Source: Neonectria sp. B-13
Lineage: Eukaryota > Ascomycota > Sordariomycetes > Hypocreales > Nectriaceae
Assembly (NCBI GenBank): GCA_002682825.1
Contig: NOKP01000002.1
Location: forward strand, 186,001-250,000
Length of the DNA: 64,000 bases
Reading direction: 5' to 3'
Shown: in pieces, positions 20,548-33,658 of the stretch
How the letters are laid out: each line of letters begins with the position of its first letter
Position numbering within the stretch: position 1 is the stretch's first letter
Program-made: the position numbers and the translations under genes
The notes under the pieces: generated by a model
Database searches by the model: none
Told to the model about the DNA's origin: nothing
The model's input: the letters and a program-made list of their open reading frames with translations, nothing else

Positions 20548-21750
20548 AACCCTGAGAACAATGATGACTGAAATGGGTCGGCCTCGGAAGGAAAGCAAGA
20601 AAGACAAGGCATTATTAAAGCTTCAATCAATAAGATTACCAGTTTCTGCTCCACTATCTACTTAAAATCACCCCGTCATGTGTTCGAGATACCTACCGCG
20701 TATCTAACAGAAACTGGGTGTGACCCGGCATCAGCATTAACGAATGAGAGAGGGACGTATTGCGATGCAGCTAATCGTGGCAACTCTGCCCAAGAGATAT
20801 TAAATCAGGCGTGTGTGTGTATGTGTGTTCAACCGTATGTTGAAGCCCTGTGTACAAGCACCACTCCAGCGAACCCCAACCACACAAGCCGGGAGAGAAC
20901 TAACCGGTCCTACCTCTAGGATCGCGATGAGGACTCAGGGGCTTGCGAATGGTAGTTTCCCAACCATGGTGCTGTGTGCTAGCTTCCACGGACCCGTTGA
21001 TACAACAACATTCCGTTTCAAGGCTGGATCGTTGAGCAGTAACCAGCTAAAGTGCTACAGTTTCATCCAGTGTAGCACATATCTTGTACCATCCTATGAC
21101 AGAGATCCGACATTTAAAGGCAGCCAGATGTTCCACATCCTAGCGTACATGCCACACAATCAGAAGCCATAGAAAAGCCGTATTGATTGGATGAAGAGCT
21201 TGCCCAAGGGCGGCTTCGCATCTAGGAAGTGGATGTATAGGAGAGGCAGCATCGTTGGTGTACTGAACCCTGCACTACTAGAGGAGGAGCTCCAGCCTGG
21301 ACAAGATATCCTAGTAGTGCTTACGGATGAGTTCAGCTTTACATCGAAGACTACGTTCAACGGTGCTACTACGATAAGGAAGGAGCCCTCTCCACCGAAA
21401 GCAAAGGCCGAACTGGGGAAACAACGAAACCCTTTCAGCAGCAGCCCGGATGCTTCACCGTCCAAACGCACCAAAGGTTCTTCGTCTGGTAGAAAGACAA
21501 ATGATAGGGTAGTAGAGGCCATAGACGACCAACATATCCCTATCGACCCGCGGCTTGAAGTTTAAACAGGAATCCGCAGATCATAAGACAGGAACAATAC
21601 TTATAGCAGGCTAGCATTCAATGCAACACCATAAAAGTCTTTACAGAGTAGGACTGAGCACAAGACTAATACAGAAATAGAGACTTCATAGAGTCCAAGT
21701 CAGACAAACAAGATACATCTGCTCTATCAGCCGAATGTAAAGAACAACTA
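20548..21750. other. Unassigned stretch with an unrecognised ORF
   Basis: The plus-strand frame 21191-21565 (124 codons) has a hydrophilic Ser/Lys-rich tail (PSPPKAKAELGKQRNPF). An adjacent frame ending at 21172 also looks partly coding. Neither shows a family motif; being next to transposase debris, they are probably parts of a decayed mobile element. Confidence 0.35.
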
Positions 21751-22173
21751 ATGAAGCTGCCTCCAGAAGGCACCACTTACTCTTCGTTTAAAGAAATGAG
21801 ACAAGATCTCCTTGAATTTGCTAAGTCGCAAGGCTATAGTATTCATATTTATCGATCCTTCCAAAAAGTATCGAGAACTACAGGAGACCCGGTTGCAAAG
21901 AAGAGGCTTGTTTGGCAATGTAACCGCGCAGGGAAGACAGGTTGTCCTTTTTCGTTTAATGCCGTAGAGATTATCATGGGCACAGACCGATGGGAAATAA
22001 GATACAAGAAAAAGGCAAGCCAGCATATCCATAACCAGGCACTCTCACTGGCTCCTCTCGGGGCTTGGCCTCAGTCTGTTGAGATTCTCCTTGTCTTTGT
22101 GGGGTACGTCCTTTGGTGTATCGGCGGTCTAGGTCTTCCAATGTACGTCAGACTTCGTCAAGCAGAACTCTGA
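21751..22173 (+). pseudogene. Truncated MULE-type transposase N-terminus (FAR1-like DNA-binding)
   Basis: The first ~95 codons read as the zinc-binding N-terminal part of fungal Mutator-like transposases: EMRQDLLEFAKSQGYSIHIY, then LVWQCNRAGKTGCPFSF and HIHNQ, giving a C...C...H..H arrangement as in FAR1/WRKY-GCM1 folds. After about 22056 the sequence changes to an unrelated reading and stops at 22173. The catalytic DDE region is absent; AT-rich decayed DNA follows immediately. Confidence 0.6.
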
Positions 22174-24261
22174 CTAGCTCTTAATGGGGCTGATAGGTGC
22201 TCTGGTATGCTAAGGAGCTTGGAATAATCGAGTGAGGTAGTCCTGATCTTCCTCTGGCTTCATTTCAAGTGCATTAACCATTGAGATCTTCTAGTGTATA
22301 GTAGATTTTATTAATTAGGACCCTAACTGGCTCTTTATAGAGCATCTTATAAGTAGTCTTATTGTAAATATGTATACTAAAAGCAAGGAGTAGAGAGGTA
22401 AATAAATATAGCTATGCTTAATATAACAAGGAGCTGAATAAGGGCCTAAAGATAATATTAACATAGGTAATATTGCTAATAGTATAGAACCCTAGCTATC
22501 CTATTTTAGACTATATCTTTGTAGAGACAGTAATAGTCATAAGGCAATGCTAGAACCCTAGCTACTCTGTTTATAATAAGCTAGATAAGAAGTGTAAAGG
22601 ATATAGGTTAATAACAATAGAATAGAAGGTAGGGATAGTAATATTGTAAGATTAATCTCTAAGCCCTATAACTCTAGTTATTACTTGCCCTATTTATACC
22701 CTCTCTAATGCTATACTAATACTAAAACCTTAGCTATCCTGTTTTAGACTATATTATTATAGGTATAATAATAGTTATAAGGTAATACTTAGAACTATAA
22801 TAGCTTATTCATTATATAAGGCTAGGCTAAGAGTAGATAATATATCAGTTGAGTATATTTATAGTGTATTAAGGCTAGCTTCTTTTCATAATAAAGCAGG
22901 AGAGTATAAGGAACTCTTTAGTTAAGTATTATAGCCCAGGTTAGGACTAGGCGATTACAATCAGTAGAATTATTTCAGTACTTACTTTTTCCTTCCTATT
23001 ATAGTATATAATACCTATACATTGAATAAGCCCTATTTAATACAGTTTAATACTAATAAGTATATATATATTAAATAAGCACTATTTAATATAACTTAAT
23101 ACTATTCAATTATACTAGTCTTTTATATATATATATATTTATTTAGTATAGTAGATAAGAGCCTTAAGCTCTTTAGCTATTAATATTATAATTTAGTTAT
23201 ATAATAACTTACTATTATATATTACTATTATAACCTATATTGCTTACTATAATATCTTAATCTACTTAATTATTAAACTATATACCTTAGACCTATCTTA
23301 GACTCTTAGGTTAAGCTTAACTATTATATTAGGTTAATAGAAAAAACAATATAAAAGAAAGTTATTACTTGCTATCTAAGTCTTTAGGTAGACATTTATA
23401 ATAATATATACTTGCCCTACCCTAGAAAACCTTTAGGGATGTTAAGTATGTTAAGTTAGGCTATCTTTAAATAGTAATTATACTCAATTTAAAGCATTAA
23501 GAAGCTGAAAACAGCTATCTAGTTCTAGGACTATAAAGTACAACCTATAAAACAGTCTCTTTAAAACAATTAATAATACTATTAGTACTATTTCTAGTAC
23601 TTAATATAAGCTAGCTAGGTATTTATACTTATAATTATTAGGATTATTAGCTTTAGCCTTTTTAACTCTATACTTTAATAATAGCTATTGATTATAATAC
23701 TACTTTATATAATTTAATAATTACTATTAATACTAAGGTAAATAAGAAAGACTAAAGTAATAAAAACTTTATAAAAAGATAATATACTTTTAAAAAGAAT
23801 AGATTTAAAGTTTACTAAAGATATAATACTAAGATCTATATTTATATTTATTATAAAAGTAAAAAATATAAGTTTAAGTCTTATTGTTAAAACTGCTATT
23901 TAAACTACTATTTCTACTTATCTATAATTATACTAAATTATATATTTCCTTTGCTTAAGCTTAATAAAGGGATAGATCTTTGGATTTTAAACCTAATTAT
24001 TAACTTTTGCCCTCTCTACTATTATTAGTCTACTAATGCTAGGAATAACTATTAGGCTTCCTAGAACTCCCTCTACTAAATCCCTTTATATAGCTTTATA
24101 GCTAATATTAAAGATAATTATAATAGGATTCCCTTAGTTTCTAATGTATTATTCCTTTAGCTATAGGTTAGTTAGAATAATATTATCTATTAACTATATA
24201 ATCTATAAGGTATAAATAGAGTTATATAGCTTTTTAAGAAACTCCTTTTTTATAATAGTAA

Positions 24262-25324
24262 TATTCACTGTTAAAACTACTGTTTGGACCACTGTTTCTG
24301 CTTATCCGCGATTGCACTAAACAGTTATATATTTCCTTTGCTTAAGCTTAACAGAGGGATAGATCTTTAGATTTTGAACCTAATTATTGACTTTTGCCCC
24401 CTCTATAGAACTCCCTCCACTAAATCCCTCTATGCAGCTTTATGGCCAATGTTAGAGATAATCATAGGATTCCCTTGGTTTCTAATGCATTACTCCTTTA
24501 GCTATAGGTTGGTTAGAATGATATTATCTATCAACTATATAATCCATAGGGTAGAGATAAGATTATATAGCTTCTTAAGGAACTTCTTCTCTATAGTAGT
24601 AATATTACTATTCCTTTCTAGCTTTAGAGCTAGCCTCTCTAGAAAGAGCTATTCTATTATAATCTATTAGGCTATTACTATATTAAGCTAGATTCTATCT
24701 TATAGTAGGATATTATAGTTAAAAACTACTAATTAGACTAATTTCTTAGGTCTAAAGTAATTGATTATAGGCTATTTTATATGCTTTAGGCTAGACTTTT
24801 AAGCTATAATTTATAGTATAGAAATAAGGCTTAGATGTTCTTTTAATTCAATATATAGGTTATATAAGAGCCTATATGTATAGCTTAGTAAGAGCTTGCT
24901 AGGCTATAGTGTAATTCAGATAGAAGCAGTTATCTTATGCAATCAGTAGTATGATTGTTATATTGTTTGAAAGGTTAGATGGAATGCAAAGAGGTAAGTA
25001 ACCTAGAAAGCATAAAGGTTAGCTGGGCTTTTATCCTAAGGGGTTTTAGCCTTTTCTAAGGTCTAGCTTTTCTAAGATCTAGCTTTTCTAAGATCTAGCT
25101 TTTCTAAGATCTAGCTTTTCCAAGATCTAGCTTTTCTAGCTGATTAGGGTAGTAAAACTTATACCTTAACTTTATAGTAGAAACTTTTATCTCCTTAAGT
25201 TATTATTGCTTTAGGCTTAGGTATTAAGCCTATTATACTATTGTTTTTTCTATTTTCTTTTATACTATTTAACCTTTAGCCTCTTCTCTAAGTATATACT
25301 ACTAAGAACTATTATATCTAAATA
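24262..25324 (+). repeat. ~1.05-kb repeat, copy R2, nested in R1
   Basis: A complete plus-strand copy from CACTGTTAAAACTAC to TATATCTAAATA. It includes five to six tandem 16-bp units (AAGATCTAGCTTTTCT type) at 25059-25135. R1 sequence resumes right after it, and the string (a)gtaatatt is repeated at both junctions. Confidence 0.62.
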
Positions 25325-25612
25325 ATAATAATATTATTATTCCTTTTTAGCTTTAAAGCTAGTCTCTCTAGAAAGAGCTATTCTATTATAATTTATTAGA
25401 TTATTATTATATTAAACTAAATTCTATCTTATAGTAGAATATTATAATTAAAGATTATTAATTAGACTAATTTCTTAAGTTTAAAGTAATTAATTATAAG
25501 CTATTTTATATATTTTATATTAGACTTTTAAGCTATAATTTATAATATAGAAATAAGACTTAGATATTTTTTTTAATTTATTATATAAATTATATAAAAG
25601 CCTATATATATA

Positions 25613-26999
25613 TAGTAACAAACTATAAGTCTTCATACAACCCCACTTTCCCACCATCCCTCTGTTTATTACTATAAACTTTACATTCCAATAATACAGC
25701 CAAATAATATTATATTAAATAAATAATAATATTAATAAGAAGCCCTAAGCCTAGCAATTAATATTTTATATACTAATTATACGCTCAAATAACTATATAC
25801 AAGTAGTATAATAGTAATTTAATTAGCCTCCTAATCTATACTTAGTCTAAGGCTCCCTATACATTATATATACATCTAGCTAACTCTGCCCTATCTATCT
25901 TATTATCTTTCAATTGCAATATATAAGGGTATAAGTAGTATAATTTTACCTTAAGCATCCTCTATACATACTTAATTAGGTTTAAATCAAGGGAGAAGAG
26001 AGGGTATTTAATAGCCCTGATTCCCTAGGCTAGTATCTAACTTTAAGTCTCCCTAGTTGTATAAATAGGGGCATTATCCTACTAAAAGAGCTAAGAAGGG
26101 TCAAATGAAAGTAGAAGACCTTCCTTAAGAGCTAATTAGTATAATCAGCTAGAATACCCATTATTATAAGAGCTAGAGTCTCTAATTATCTTAATTATTA
26201 CTATCTTCCCTATCTTCTAGATTGTACTCTAGAATATTAGGGAAAACAATAGTTTCATATAAACATCCTCATTTACAAACTCCTTATTATATCTTTCCTT
26301 AGGCATATAGAAGTTCTAAGCATTAAGGTTACTTAATTTAGACTATACTAAAGTCTTATCTAAAAAAGCACTCTAATCTAGTATTAGCTTATCTTCATTA
26401 TATACTTTAATCCATTATACCTCTATTAATTCTTGGATTCTTAGTAATCAATATATAGCAAATAAATACCTAGTCTTTACTACTACTACTATAATACTTA
26501 GCCTTTTTAAGGACCTCTATTTGTATAGCTAATACTTCTATAAAGATCAGTAGATAATATAAGTGCTTACTTAGGTATATAACTCCTTATAGAGGTCCTT
26601 AAAGGTAATCTTTCAGTCCTTTTTAGCCAATTAAATAATATATTATATCTCTTACTATATAAGACTATTAGGTATACCTTTATAGGTTAAATCCCTAATT
26701 GAATGCTTATTAGTAAAGTGATCTTAAACATATTATACTAATAAGCAGGTTATATTAAACTTACTAGCTATAACACTAAGGCTTACACCTACCTCTACTA
26801 TTACAACCATAGCAGCTCTAGCTTTAGGAGTGAATTCATAATTATATTAGCGATTGCCACTCAATTCAGCACTAATAATATATTAATCTAGCATCTTAAA
26901 GAGAAGTTATAGTAGTTTAAGGAGAAAGAGGGGTTAGGGGAGATAATGGGAATATGACATAGAAAGTAGAGCTGTACAGAGACTTATGGCCTGTTACTA
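25613..26999 (-). mobile_element. RIP-decayed Tc1/mariner element, 1387 bp
   Basis: The ends are inverted repeats (TAGTAACA...ATAAGTCT at the left; AGACTTAT...TGTTACTA at the right), flanked by TA on both sides (25611-25612 and 27000-27001), the Tc1/mariner target duplication. Inside, the minus strand keeps a decayed DDE transposase: NAPI...TT near 26075, then SPDLNPIE-type text read as SLDLNLIKYV-stop-RMLK, then KLYYLYPYILQLKDNKIDRA. Several stops are consistent with CAG/TGG-to-TAG changes. It is inserted in repeat copy R1. Confidence 0.75.
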
Positions 27000-27403
27000 T
27001 AGCTTAATAAGGGCTTATTAAGCTATAGTATAATTTAGATAAAAGTAATTATTTTTTATAATTAATAGTATAATTATTATATTATATAAAAGATTAAATA
27101 GAATATAAAGAGTTTAGAAAGTATAAAAGTTATCTTATAGACTAAGCTTTTATCCTAAGAGGTTTTAGTCTTTTTTAAGATCTAACTTTTCTAAGGTTTA
27201 GCTTTTTTAAGATCTAGCTTTTCTAGCTAATTAAAATAGTAAAACCTATACTTTAACTTTATAATAGAAACTTTTATCTTTTTAAGTTATTATTACTTTA
27301 GGCTTAAGTATTAAGCCTATTATACTATTATTTTTTTCTATTTTCTTTTATACTATTTAATCTTTAGTCTTTTCTTTAGGTATATACTACTAAAGACTTA
27401 CTA

Positions 27404-29535
27404 TTAAAACTACTATTTAAACTACTATTTCTACCTATCTATAATTATATTAAATTATATATTTCCTTTACTTAAGCTTAATAGAAGGATAGATCTTTGG
27501 ATTTTAAACCTAATTATTAACTTTTACCCCCTTTAGCTTCTAACTCCCTCTGCTAAATCCCTCTATACTTTATAGCTAATATTAGAAATAACTATAGTAA
27601 GATTCCCTTAGTTTCTAATATATTACTTCTTTAGTTATAAGTTGGTTAGAATAATATTATCTATTAACTATATAATCTATAGGGTAAAGATAGAGTTATA
27701 TAGCTTCTTAAGGAACTCCTTTTCTATAGTAATAATATTATTATTCCTTTCTAGCTTTAGAGCTAGCCTCTTTAAAAAGAGCTATTCTATTATAATCTAT
27801 TAGACTATTATTATATTAAGCTAGATTCTATCTTATAATAGGATATTATAGTTAAAGACTACTAAGTAAACTAATTTCTTAGGTCTAAAGTAATTAATTA
27901 TAGACTATTTTATATATCTTAAGTTAGACTTTTAAGCTATAATTTATAATATAGAAATAAGGCTTAAATATTCTTTTAATTTAATATATAAGTTATATAA
28001 AAGCTTATATTACTATTGAAACTACTGTTTGGACTACTGTTTCTACTTATCTATAATTGTACTAAACAGTTATGTATTTCCTTTGCTTGAGCTTAATAGA
28101 GGGATAGATCTTTGGATTTTAAACCTAATTATTGACTTTTGCCCCCTCTAGCTTTCAACTCCCTCTGCTAAATCCCTCTATGCAGTAGGATTCTCTTGCT
28201 TTCTAATGCATTACTCCTTTGATTATAGGTTGATTATTATAGTATTATTTATTAGCTGTATAACTCATAAGATATAATCATTATACTTTAGACTATTAAT
28301 AAACCTCTTTTCTATATCTATAGTATTACTATTCCTTTCTAGCTTTAAAGCTAGCCCCTTTAGAAAGACCTATTCTATTGCAATCTACTAGGCTATTACT
28401 TTATTAGGCTAGATTCTATCTTATAGTAAGATATAATAATTAAAGACTATTAACTAGACTAATTCTTTAGCCTTAGGGTATTAATTAGTTTTAACCTCTT
28501 TTATATCTTATAGGTTAGACTTTTGAACTATAATTTATAGCTTAGAAATAAGGCTTAGATTCACTTAAAATAGGCTATATAGGTTATATAAGAGCTTATA
28601 GGTATAGCTTAGTAAGGGCTTGCTGGGCTATAGTGCAATTCAGAAGGCAGTTATCTTATATAATTAATTATATGGTCTTTGTATTATATAGAAGGTTAGA
28701 TAGAATGTGAAGGGCCTAGAAAGCATAGAGGTTAGCTGGGCTTTTATCCTAAGGGGTTTTAGCCTTTTCTAAGATCTAGCTTTTCCAAGGTCTAGCTTTT
28801 CTAAGATCTAGCTTTTCTAAGATCTAGCTTTTCTAAGATCTAGCTTTTCTAGCTGATTAAGGCAATAAAACTTATACCTTAACTTTATAATAGAAACTTT
28901 TATCTTCTTAAGTTATTATTACCTTAGGCTTAGGTATTAAGCTTATTATATTATTATTTTTTCTATTTTCTTTTATACTATTTAACCTTTAGCTCTTTCT
29001 TTAGGTATATATTACGAAGAACTATTATATTTAAATAAAAGCTTATATATATAGCTTAGTAAGGGCTTACTAAGCTATAGTGTAATTTAGATAGAAGTAG
29101 TTATTTTATATAATTAATAGTATAATTATTATATTGTTTAAAAGGTTAAATAGAATATAAAGAAGTAAGTAACTTAGAAAGTATAAAGGCTAAGCTTTTA
29201 TTCTAAGGAATTTTAGCCTTTTTTAAGGTTTAGCTTTTCTAAGATCTAGCTTTTCTAAGATCTAGCTTTTCTAAGATCTAGCTTTTTTAAGATCTAGCTT
29301 TTCTAAGATCTAGCTTTTTTAAGATCTAGCTTTTCTAGCTAATTAGAATAATAAAACTTATACCTTAACTTTATAATAGAAACTTTTATCTCCTTAAGTT
29401 ATTATTACTTTAAGCTTAAGTATTAAGCCTATTATACTATTGTTTTTTCTATTTTCTTTTATACTATTTAATCTTTAGTCTCTTTTCTAAGTATATACTA
29501 TTAAGAACTATTATATCTAAATATTATAGTTAATA
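27404..29535 (+). repeat. ~1.05-kb repeat, copy R3, split by R4
   Basis: The parts 27404-28010 and 29034-29535 form one plus-strand copy; the second part carries a 16-bp-unit array at 29222-29340. The string aaaagcttatat is present on both sides of the nested R4 copy, as expected of a target-site duplication. Confidence 0.6.
28011..29033 (+). repeat. ~1.05-kb repeat, copy R4, nested in R3
   Basis: A plus-strand copy from ACTATTGAAACTACTG to TATATTTAAATA, less decayed than R3, with a 16-bp-unit array at 28769-28850. Confidence 0.62.
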
Positions 29536-29649
29536 AGTAATTAATTAGTTATTTCTTTTATATTATATAACTAAAAGGAAAATCCTTATAAATCTAAATT
29601 AAGAATAAAATAAATAAGAATCTCTTTCTCTAGATTAAATAGCTTATAT

Positions 29650-31660
29650 AATTTTAAGATAGTATTATTTAAATATAATAATCCTTAGTAGTATATACCT
29701 AGAGAAAGAGCTAAAGATTAAATAATATAAAAGAAAATAGAAAAAATAATAGTATAATAAGCTTAATACTTAAGCCTAAGATAATAATAACTTAAAAAGA
29801 TAAAAGTTTCTATTATAAAGTTAAAGTATCCCTCTATAAGGGAACCTAATATATAATAATTACTATATTATACATTGATTTCTTTATCTTAAGCCTAATT
29901 GGTTTTAAAGTTCTTTATTAACCTTTATATTTAACCTAAACCTATCTATCTTTTCCATTCAGTCTAAGTTTTTCCTTAATCCTATATAATCCTACCCTTA
30001 TTAGTCCTTATATTTCCCCTTAATTTCACAATATACTAGCTAGCTATTCGCACTAGCTCTATATACCCTAATAGCTCTTAGAACTATAAAGCATATTCAT
30101 CTCTAGTTAATTTATTAATAATAGCTTTATCCTAGGATAATCTAGCTTTCAATCTTTTAGTAAGCTTTTTAAGAAACTCCTTTTCCTTTCTAATAAAGCT
30201 AATATCATTAACTTTAGTACCTTTATTATTTAGGAGTAGGTAGTAGCCAAATATAGCTAGATATACCATTTGAATAATACTAACTATTATATAGCTAGAC
30301 TTAAAGCTACTAAGGTTATAGATTTTAGCCTAATAAAGCTACTACTTATACTTAGTAGGCTTAATCTCTCTATCTAGAGAGTAATAGTATTCTGTTTTAT
30401 ATGTCTTACAGCTCTATTTCTTACTATTAGATTATAAGACACAATAGGTAATAGTAGAATGTATTATAGTTATATTATACTATATTATAGTATATTAAGA
30501 AAGAGGGAAGAAGGCTAGCTAGACTTATTAGCTTAATAAAAGATAGTTATTTATATGTACTATAGTTTAGGATAAGCTTTTTATGAATTGAACATTAAGG
30601 TCAAAAAGAGGGACCTAAATAGGTTGCAAAAATAGGCTTAAGGTATAATATTGATATAAACTATATTACTAGGAAAGCTTACTGTGTTTAAGTTATTAGG
30701 ATTAATAGTACTAGGTATAGTATCTTATTGTATTAACTACTATATATTATCTACTGTATTATCTTAATCTATTAGATAATATTAACTAAGGCTAAAATTA
30801 CTATAAATAAAGTTAAAGTATAAGTTTTATTACTCTAATTAGCTAGAAAAGCTAAATCTTAGAAAAGTTAAATCTTAGAAAAGCTAAACCTTAGAAAGCT
30901 AGATCTTAGAAAAGGCTAAAATCCCTTAGGATAAAAGCTTAACCTTTATACTTTTTAAGTTATCTTTTTATATTCTATTTAACCTTTTATATAATATAAT
31001 AATTATATTACTAATTATATAAGATAATTACTTTTATCTAAATTATATTATAACTTAATAAGCTCTTATATAATCTATATAGTAAATTAAAAGAATATTT
31101 AAGTTTTATTTCTATATTATAAATTATAACTTAAAAGTCTAGTCTAAAGTATATAAAATAGCTTATAATTAATTACTTTAGATCTAAAAAGTTAATTTAA
31201 TTAATAGTCTTTAGCTATAATATTCTACTATAAGAGGAAATAAAGCTTAATATAATAATTACTTAATAGATTATAATAGAATAGCTCTTTCTAAAGAGGC
31301 TAGTTCTAAAGCTAGAAAGAAATAATAATATTACTACTATAGAAAAGGAGTTCCTTAAGAAGCTATATAACTCTATTTATACCTTATGAATTATACAGTT
31401 AATAAGCAATACTATACTAACCAACCTACAATTAAAGGAGTAATAACTGCATTAGAAAGCAAGAGAATCCTACTGATTGGCCATAAAGCTGTATAAAGGG
31501 ATTTAATAGAGGGAGTTTAGAGAGGGCAAAAGTCAATAATTAGGTTTAAAATCCAAAGATCTATTCCCCTATTAAGCTTAAGTAAAAGAAATATATAATT
31601 TAGTACAATTATAAATAAGTAGAAATAATAGTTCAAATAGTAGTTTTAATAGTAAAGATA
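29650..31660 (-). repeat. ~1.05-kb repeat, copy R5 (minus), split by a ~1-kb insertion
   Basis: A minus-strand copy in two parts, 29650-29828 and 30793-31660. The string ATAAAGTTAAAGTA (14 bp) occurs at both junctions with the insert. Confidence 0.58.
29829..30792. mobile_element. Unidentified insertion inside R5 with 14-bp target duplication
   Basis: About 0.96 kb beginning TCCCTCTATAAGGG, with no clear inverted ends. The exact 14-bp repeat at both sides suggests target-primed retroposition. No coding motif survives. Confidence 0.45.
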
Positions 31661-32740
31661 GTATTATTTAGATATAATAGTCCTTAATAGTATATACCTA
31701 AAGAAGAGGCTAAAGATTAAATAGTATAAAAGAAAATAGAAAAAACAATAGTATAATAGGCTTAATACCTAAGCCTAAGGCAATAATAACTTAAGAAAAT
31801 AAAAGTTTCTACTATAAAGTTAAGGTATAAGTTTTACTGCCCTAATCAGCTAGAAAAGCTAGATCTTAGAAAAGCTAGATCTTAGAAAAGCTAGATCTTA
31901 GAAAAGCTAGATCTTAGAAAAGCTAGACCTTAGAAAAGGCTAAAACCTCTTAGGATAAAAGCCCAGTCTATAAAGCTTTACACTTTCCAGATTATCTCTT
32001 TACATTCCATTCAACCTTCTACCTAATACAATAACCATACAATCAATTACATACAATAACTACTTCCTTCTAAATCACACTATAGCCTAGTAAGCTCTCA
32101 CTAAGCTATACCTATAGGCTCTTATATAACCTATATAGCCTATTTTAAGTAGATCTAAGCCTTATTTCTAAGCTATAAATTATAGTTCAAAAGTCTAATC
32201 TATAAGATATAAAAAAGGTTAAAACTAATTAATACCCTAAGGCTAAGGAATTAGTCCAATTAGTAATCTTTAATTATTATATCCTACTATAAGATAGAAT
32301 CTAGCCTAATAAAGTAATAGTTTAATGGATTATAATAGAATAGGTCTTTCTAGAGGGGCTAGCTTTAAAGCTAGAAAGAAATAGTAATACTACTAATACA
32401 GAGAAGAGGTTTATTAATAGTCTAAAGTATAATAACTGTATCTTATAGGTCATACAGCTAATGAGCAATGCTATACTAACTAACCTATAACCGAAGGAGT
32501 AACACATTAGAAAGCAAGAGAATCCTACTATAGTCATCTCTAACATCAGCCATGAAGCATGGAGGGATTTAGCAGAGGGAGTTCTAGGAAGCTAGAGGGG
32601 GCAAAAGTCAATAATTAGGTTCAAAATCCAAAGATCTATCCCTCTGTTAAGCTTAAGCAAAGGAAACATATGATTCAGTGCAATTACAGATAGGCAGAAA
32701 CAGTAGTCCAAATAGTAGTTTCAATAGTGAAAGATAGTAT
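31661..32740 (-). repeat. ~1.05-kb repeat, copy R6 (minus)
   Basis: A complete minus-strand copy from GTAGTTTCAATAGTG at the right end to TATTTAGATATAATAG at the left end, with tandem 16-bp units at 31850-31940. The apparent membrane-like reading frames inside it are AT-rich artefacts shared with R2. Confidence 0.62.
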
Positions 32741-33100
32741 TATATTAAGATTGAATGCTCTTTTGCTAGTAATATAAAGTATAGTAATAGACTTTATATA
32801 TCTTTATAATATATTAGATACTTAGTTTTAGGTTATTTTAAAGGGCTTAAAGAGCAAAAAGGATTCTAGCTGTATTATTAACCTATAATATACTAAGAGG
32901 TTAAGAATTAATTAATTAAATAAAGAAGATATAGATTAAGGGATTTTTATAACATTCACTTGTTTATAACACTTACTTATTATATACATTATATTAAATA
33001 ATATATATATAATTAAATAATTAAATATTTAATATTCTTTAATAAAAAAGTATTTTATAAGATTTATTATTAAGTTAAAAGTAAAAACAAATATTAATAA

Positions 33101-33577
33101 AGTATTAAAAAGGTTCTATAGTATAGTGGTTATATGCTTAGAATCCCCCTATGCAAGTAAGGGTCATTGGTTCAAACTTAGCTAGAATTAACCTTTTTAC
33201 TAGTAGGAAGGAACCCCCCCCCCTTAGGTCAATAGGGACTGATCCAAGCAGTTATATAATACTATATTATATAGCTATAAAAAACCAACTAGCCTAGCAA
33301 TAGTATACTATTATATCAGAATTATTTACTTATTGTTGATTTACTAATGAGTTTAAGTTACCTATCTAAGCCTAGTAATAGGACTAATTAGGAGCATAGG
33401 GTTTTCTCTTTTTGCAAAAAAGGGGTTTCCTTAGTGTTTAGTTACTCTCTAGGAGATATTAAAGAGGTAAACTAAGCTAGATTGGGATAGGATTAGGTTT
33501 AAAGAGCCTTTAGATAGTGATTAGTAGTGGTTTAGAACCCTCTTATATTAGGAGTATATATTATCTAGTAATTAATC

Positions 33578-33650
<73 letters not shown>

Positions 33651-33658
33651 TTAAAAAG
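33101..33658 (+). mobile_element. tRNA-derived SINE with poly(A) tail and target-site duplication
   Basis: The body is 33113-33581 and the poly(A) tail 33582-33647 (66 A). The direct repeats AGTATTAAAAAG lie at 33101-33112 and 33647-33658, possibly 14 bp with two more A. The first ~78 bases resemble a tRNA: ends GGTTCTA and TAGAATT can pair as an acceptor stem, TAGTATAGTGG fits the pol III A box and GGTTCAAAC the B box. A downstream tRNA-unrelated body, an A tail and a 12-14 bp duplication are the marks of LINE-mobilised SINEs. The body contains C runs (33208-33218) absent from its decayed flanks. Confidence 0.8.

Larger units (their letters stand above)
23884..27403 (+). repeat. ~1.05-kb repeat, copy R1, split by two insertions
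   Basis: The parts 23884-24261, 25325-25612 and 27000-27403 read as one plus-strand copy when the nested copy R2 and the Tc1 relic are removed. Landmarks shared with other copies: start TGTTAAAAC, an inner TTTCCTTTGCTTAAGC block, and a downstream array of AAGATCTAGCTTTTCT units. Boundaries are approximate. Confidence 0.6.

Noticed and set aside
24374..24670. 98-codon frame that looks like a multi-helix membrane protein (also 32322-32546 on the other strand)
   Set aside because: Both lie at the same place in copies of an AT-rich decayed repeat; hydrophobicity comes from TTA/ATA-rich codons.
25059..25135. CRISPR-like regular array
   Set aside because: Direct 16-bp tandem units without spacers, inside a fungal transposon-type repeat; not CRISPR.
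33101..33190. Functional tRNA gene
   Set aside because: The T-stem is broken by C-to-T changes and the tRNA-like part continues into a poly(A)-tailed body with target duplications, so it is a SINE head.
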